In this document: positions 13,322 to 14,861 of the stretch, in pieces
How the letters are laid out: the number at the start of each line of letters is the position of its first letter
Position numbering within the stretch: position 1 is the first letter of the stretch
NCBI GenBank assembly: GCA_937874755.1
Contig: CALNBC010000316.1
Span: 1 to 14,861, forward strand
Direction of reading: 5' to 3'
Origin: an uncultured Clostridia bacterium
GTDB taxonomy: Bacteria; Bacillota; Clostridia; Christensenellales; CALWSW01
Length of the DNA stretch: 14,861 bases
Program-made: the position numbers and the translations under genes
Notes under the pieces: model-generated
Seen by the model: the letters and a program-made list of their open reading frames with translations, nothing else
What the model was told of the DNA's origin: nothing
Databases searched by the model: none

Positions 13322-14512
13322 ATGTATGATTTTGAAACTTTTATTTCCCGGGAGGGAACAGGAGCGGTCAAGTGGGACAATTCAAAAACCACCGACGGAA
13401 TGCGCCCCATCGGCATAATGCCCTTTTCCGTCGCGGATATGGAATTCGCCTGCGCCCCCGAAATACTCGACGCCCTTCGCGATTCGCTTAACAAGGGAAT
13501 ACTCGGCTATACAGTGCCCGAAGATAAATATTACGACGCGGTGTGCTCATGGATGCAAAGACGCCACGGCTTTCGCGTAACACCCGATTGGATAGTGCCT
13601 ACTTACGGCATAGTCAGCGCGCTCTACTCCTGTGTGCGCGCCTTGACCGAAGAAGGCGACGGCGTGATAATCCAGACCCCCGTTTACCCGCCCTTTAAGG
13701 GCGCGGTGGTAGAAAACGGCAGGGAGCTGTTCGACTGCCCCCTCATCAAAGTAAATGGCAGATGGGAGCTGGACTACGAGACGCTTGAGAAGGCGGCGAA
13801 GCTGCCGCAGGTTAAGCTCGCGCTGCTCTGCAGCCCCCACAACCCCATCGGCAGGGTATGGACGGCTCAGGAGCTGTCGCGCTACGCAAAGATTTGCATG
13901 GAGAACGACGTTATCGTCGTTTCGGATGAAATACATTTTGACCTTGTTATGCCGGGGTACGAGCACACGGTATTCACGAATGTGCCCGGGGTACAGGCGG
14001 CGAAGTGCATAATCTGCACCTCCCCCAGCAAGACCTTCAACCTGGCGGGATTGACGACTTCCAACATAATCATTCCGAACAAGAGCCTGCGCGAGATCTT
14101 CAAAAAGCAATACCACAAGGACACCTCGGGCTATATATCGGCGATGGGCGTGCCCGCCTGCACCGCGGCGTACAACCTTGCGGAGGACTGGCTAAAAGAG
14201 CTCATTGTATATGTTTCAAGCAATGTTACCGCCGCGGCGAAGTACTTTGGCGAAAAGTTCCCCAAAATCGGGGTAGACCTCCCCGAGGGTACCTACCTCA
14301 TGTGGCTGGATTTTACCGACATGGGACTGACCGAAAAGGAGCTGGATCGCTGGCTGCTCGACGAAGCGCTGTTCTTCGTGGGCGACGGTAAGCCCTTCGG
14401 TCCCGCAGGAACGCAGCATAGGCGGCTGAACCTCGCCTGCCCCGGATGGGCGCTGACGGAAGCCCTCGTCAGGATGGACGAAGCCGCGAACCGGCTGGGA
14501 ATCAAAAGATAG
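13322..14512 (+). CDS. PLP-dependent aminotransferase, MalY/PatB family (probable cystathionine beta-lyase)
   Basis: The 396-residue fold-type I PLP enzyme has the length and motifs of the MalY/PatB family. Seen are the N-terminal 'VKWDN' and 'MPFSVADMEFACAPEILDAL' (33-52, where the WVADMDF-like block is family-typical), 'SPHNPIGRVW' (171-180, Asn174), 'VVSDEIHFDLV' (199-209, Asp202 binding the PLP ring nitrogen), 'TSPSKTFNLAGL' (233-244, Lys237 as Schiff-base lysine) and the carboxylate-binding Arg368 in 'RRLNLACP'. Members cleave C-S bonds in cystathionine or cysteine, giving homocysteine or sulfide, pyruvate and ammonia, in the cytoplasm. AGGAG lies 11 nt upstream of ATG 13322. The base composition returns to that of the left part of the window. 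The HAD gene follows 56 nt later and is probably co-transcribed. Exact substrate uncertain. Confidence 0.93.
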   Translation: MYDFETFISREGTGAVKWDNSKTTDGMRPIGIMPFSVADMEFACAPEILDALRDSLNKGILGYTVPEDKYYDAVCSWMQRRHGFRVTPDWIVPTYGIVSALYSCVRALTEEGDGVIIQTPVYPPFKGAVVENGRELFDCPLIKVNGRWELDYETLEKAAKLPQVKLALLCSPHNPIGRVWTAQELSRYAKICMENDVIVVSDEIHFDLVMPGYEHTVFTNVPGVQAAKCIICTSPSKTFNLAGLTTSNIIIPNKSLREIFKKQYHKDTSGYISAMGVPACTAAYNLAEDWLKELIVYVSSNVTAAAKYFGEKFPKIGVDLPEGTYLMWLDFTDMGLTEKELDRWLLDEALFFVGDGKPFGPAGTQHRRLNLACPGWALTEALVRMDEAANRLGIKR

Positions 14513-14522
14513 ATTTTTGGAC

Positions 14523-14569
14523 GGAAGGTTCGCAAACGAACCGCAATCATGATGGAGGTACGCAAACGA
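14523..14569 (+). repeat. Duplicated ribosome-binding segment
   Basis: Bases 14523-14539 and 14553-14569 are near copies at a 30-bp offset (14 of 17 identical, ending in CGCAAACGA). The second copy provides the GGAGG (14554-14558) placed 10 nt before the HAD start; the first has GGAAGG and no start codon after it. It looks like a small local duplication. Confidence 0.6.
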
Positions 14570-14861
14570 TGGCCGATTGTTTTGACAAAAAGCTCGTCAT
14601 ATTCGATTTGGACGGCTGCCTGGTGGATACCGGCGGAGAGATCGCCCTGATGGTGAACACCGTGCGGCAAAGGCTGGGCCTTGCACCGCTTCCGCAGGAT
14701 TTCGTCGTCGCCGCGGTGGGGAAAGGGCTGCGCAAGCTTTTTGACGCCTGCATGGCCGACGCGCCGGAGCTGGTGGAAAAAGCCATGGCTCTTTCGCCGG
14801 ATATTTACGTCGAAATATCGGGGACCCTGGCAAAGCCGTTTCCCGGCGTTGTGGAAACGCT
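14569..14861 (+). CDS. HAD-superfamily phosphatase (phosphoglycolate phosphatase-like), 3'-truncated by window edge
   Basis: The first 97 codons of a haloacid dehalogenase-type hydrolase are present. Motif I is 'VIFDLDGCLVDTGGEI', with the nucleophile Asp13 and the acid/base Asp15. It is followed by a helical cap region ('MVNTVRQRLGLAPLPQDFVVAAVGKGLRKLF', typical of Gph/PGMB-type C1 caps, with a 'VGKGLRKL' segment like the VGxG of phosphoglycolate phosphatases). The stretch 'AKPFPGVVETL' at the window end corresponds to the start of the core after the cap. Cytoplasmic Mg2+-dependent phosphate-ester hydrolysis is expected. GGAGG lies 10 nt upstream of ATG 14569. It lies 56 nt after the MalY-like gene in the same direction with no terminator between. 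The substrate cannot be assigned from this part. Confidence 0.88.
   Translation, partial: MADCFDKKLVIFDLDGCLVDTGGEIALMVNTVRQRLGLAPLPQDFVVAAVGKGLRKLFDACMADAPELVEKAMALSPDIYVEISGTLAKPFPGVVET

Noticed and set aside
13547..14116. 189-codon minus-strand frame inside the aminotransferase gene
   Set aside because: It is antisense to a gene with intact PLP-enzyme motifs, lacks a ribosome binding site, and has no family-like pattern.
1..14861. CRISPR arrays, tRNA or rRNA genes
   Set aside because: No regularly spaced repeats and no recognisable tRNA or rRNA sequence were found by reading both strands.

Overview
The window reads like a chromosomal segment of a Gram-positive, low-to-mid GC Firmicute, most likely a clostridial or Oscillospirales-type gut or anaerobic bacterium. 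Reasons: strong AGGAGG-type ribosome binding sites, frequent TTG starts placed behind them, a two-gene heterodimeric multidrug ABC exporter, a clostridial-style ECF sigma factor followed by a membrane partner, a MalY/PatB aminotransferase and a DUF2087 protein. The genus cannot be named from this sequence alone.

Layout: (1) 1-1456, the 3' part of an ABC-2 type exporter operon (ATPase, then permease, 4-nt overlap), ending at a hairpin at 1489-1512. (2) 1542-2198, minus strand, a stand-alone DUF7948-like domain of the kind normally found ahead of SBBP beta-propeller repeats. (3) 2199-6169, two promoter candidates, a leader with a short ORF and an intrinsic terminator (2495-2529), then an asymmetric pair of ABC exporter half-transporters; the arrangement looks like transcription attenuation in front of a drug exporter. 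(4) 6191-7663, minus strand, a DUF4163/DUF3298 (RsiV-like) protein and a hypoxanthine/uracil-type DNA glycosylase. (5) 7849-8709, plus strand, a DUF2087 protein and a YhhY-like GNAT acetyltransferase. (6) 8710-13320, a visibly more AT-rich block holding a large membrane protein with a C-terminal acyltransferase-like domain, flanked by a 13-bp direct repeat, then an ECF sigma factor and a membrane-anchored propeller-like partner. (7) 13322 to the end, GC-richer again: a MalY/PatB aminotransferase and the start of a HAD phosphatase.

Common threads are export and envelope stress: two ABC export systems, an RsiV-like domain protein, an ECF sigma module and a membrane acyltransferase. The best candidate for a regulatory system worth testing is the leader/terminator ahead of the heterodimeric exporter. 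It shares an 8-base terminator-loop sequence with a second terminator that lies upstream of the ECF sigma factor. No rRNA, tRNA, CRISPR array or recognisable insertion sequence was seen.
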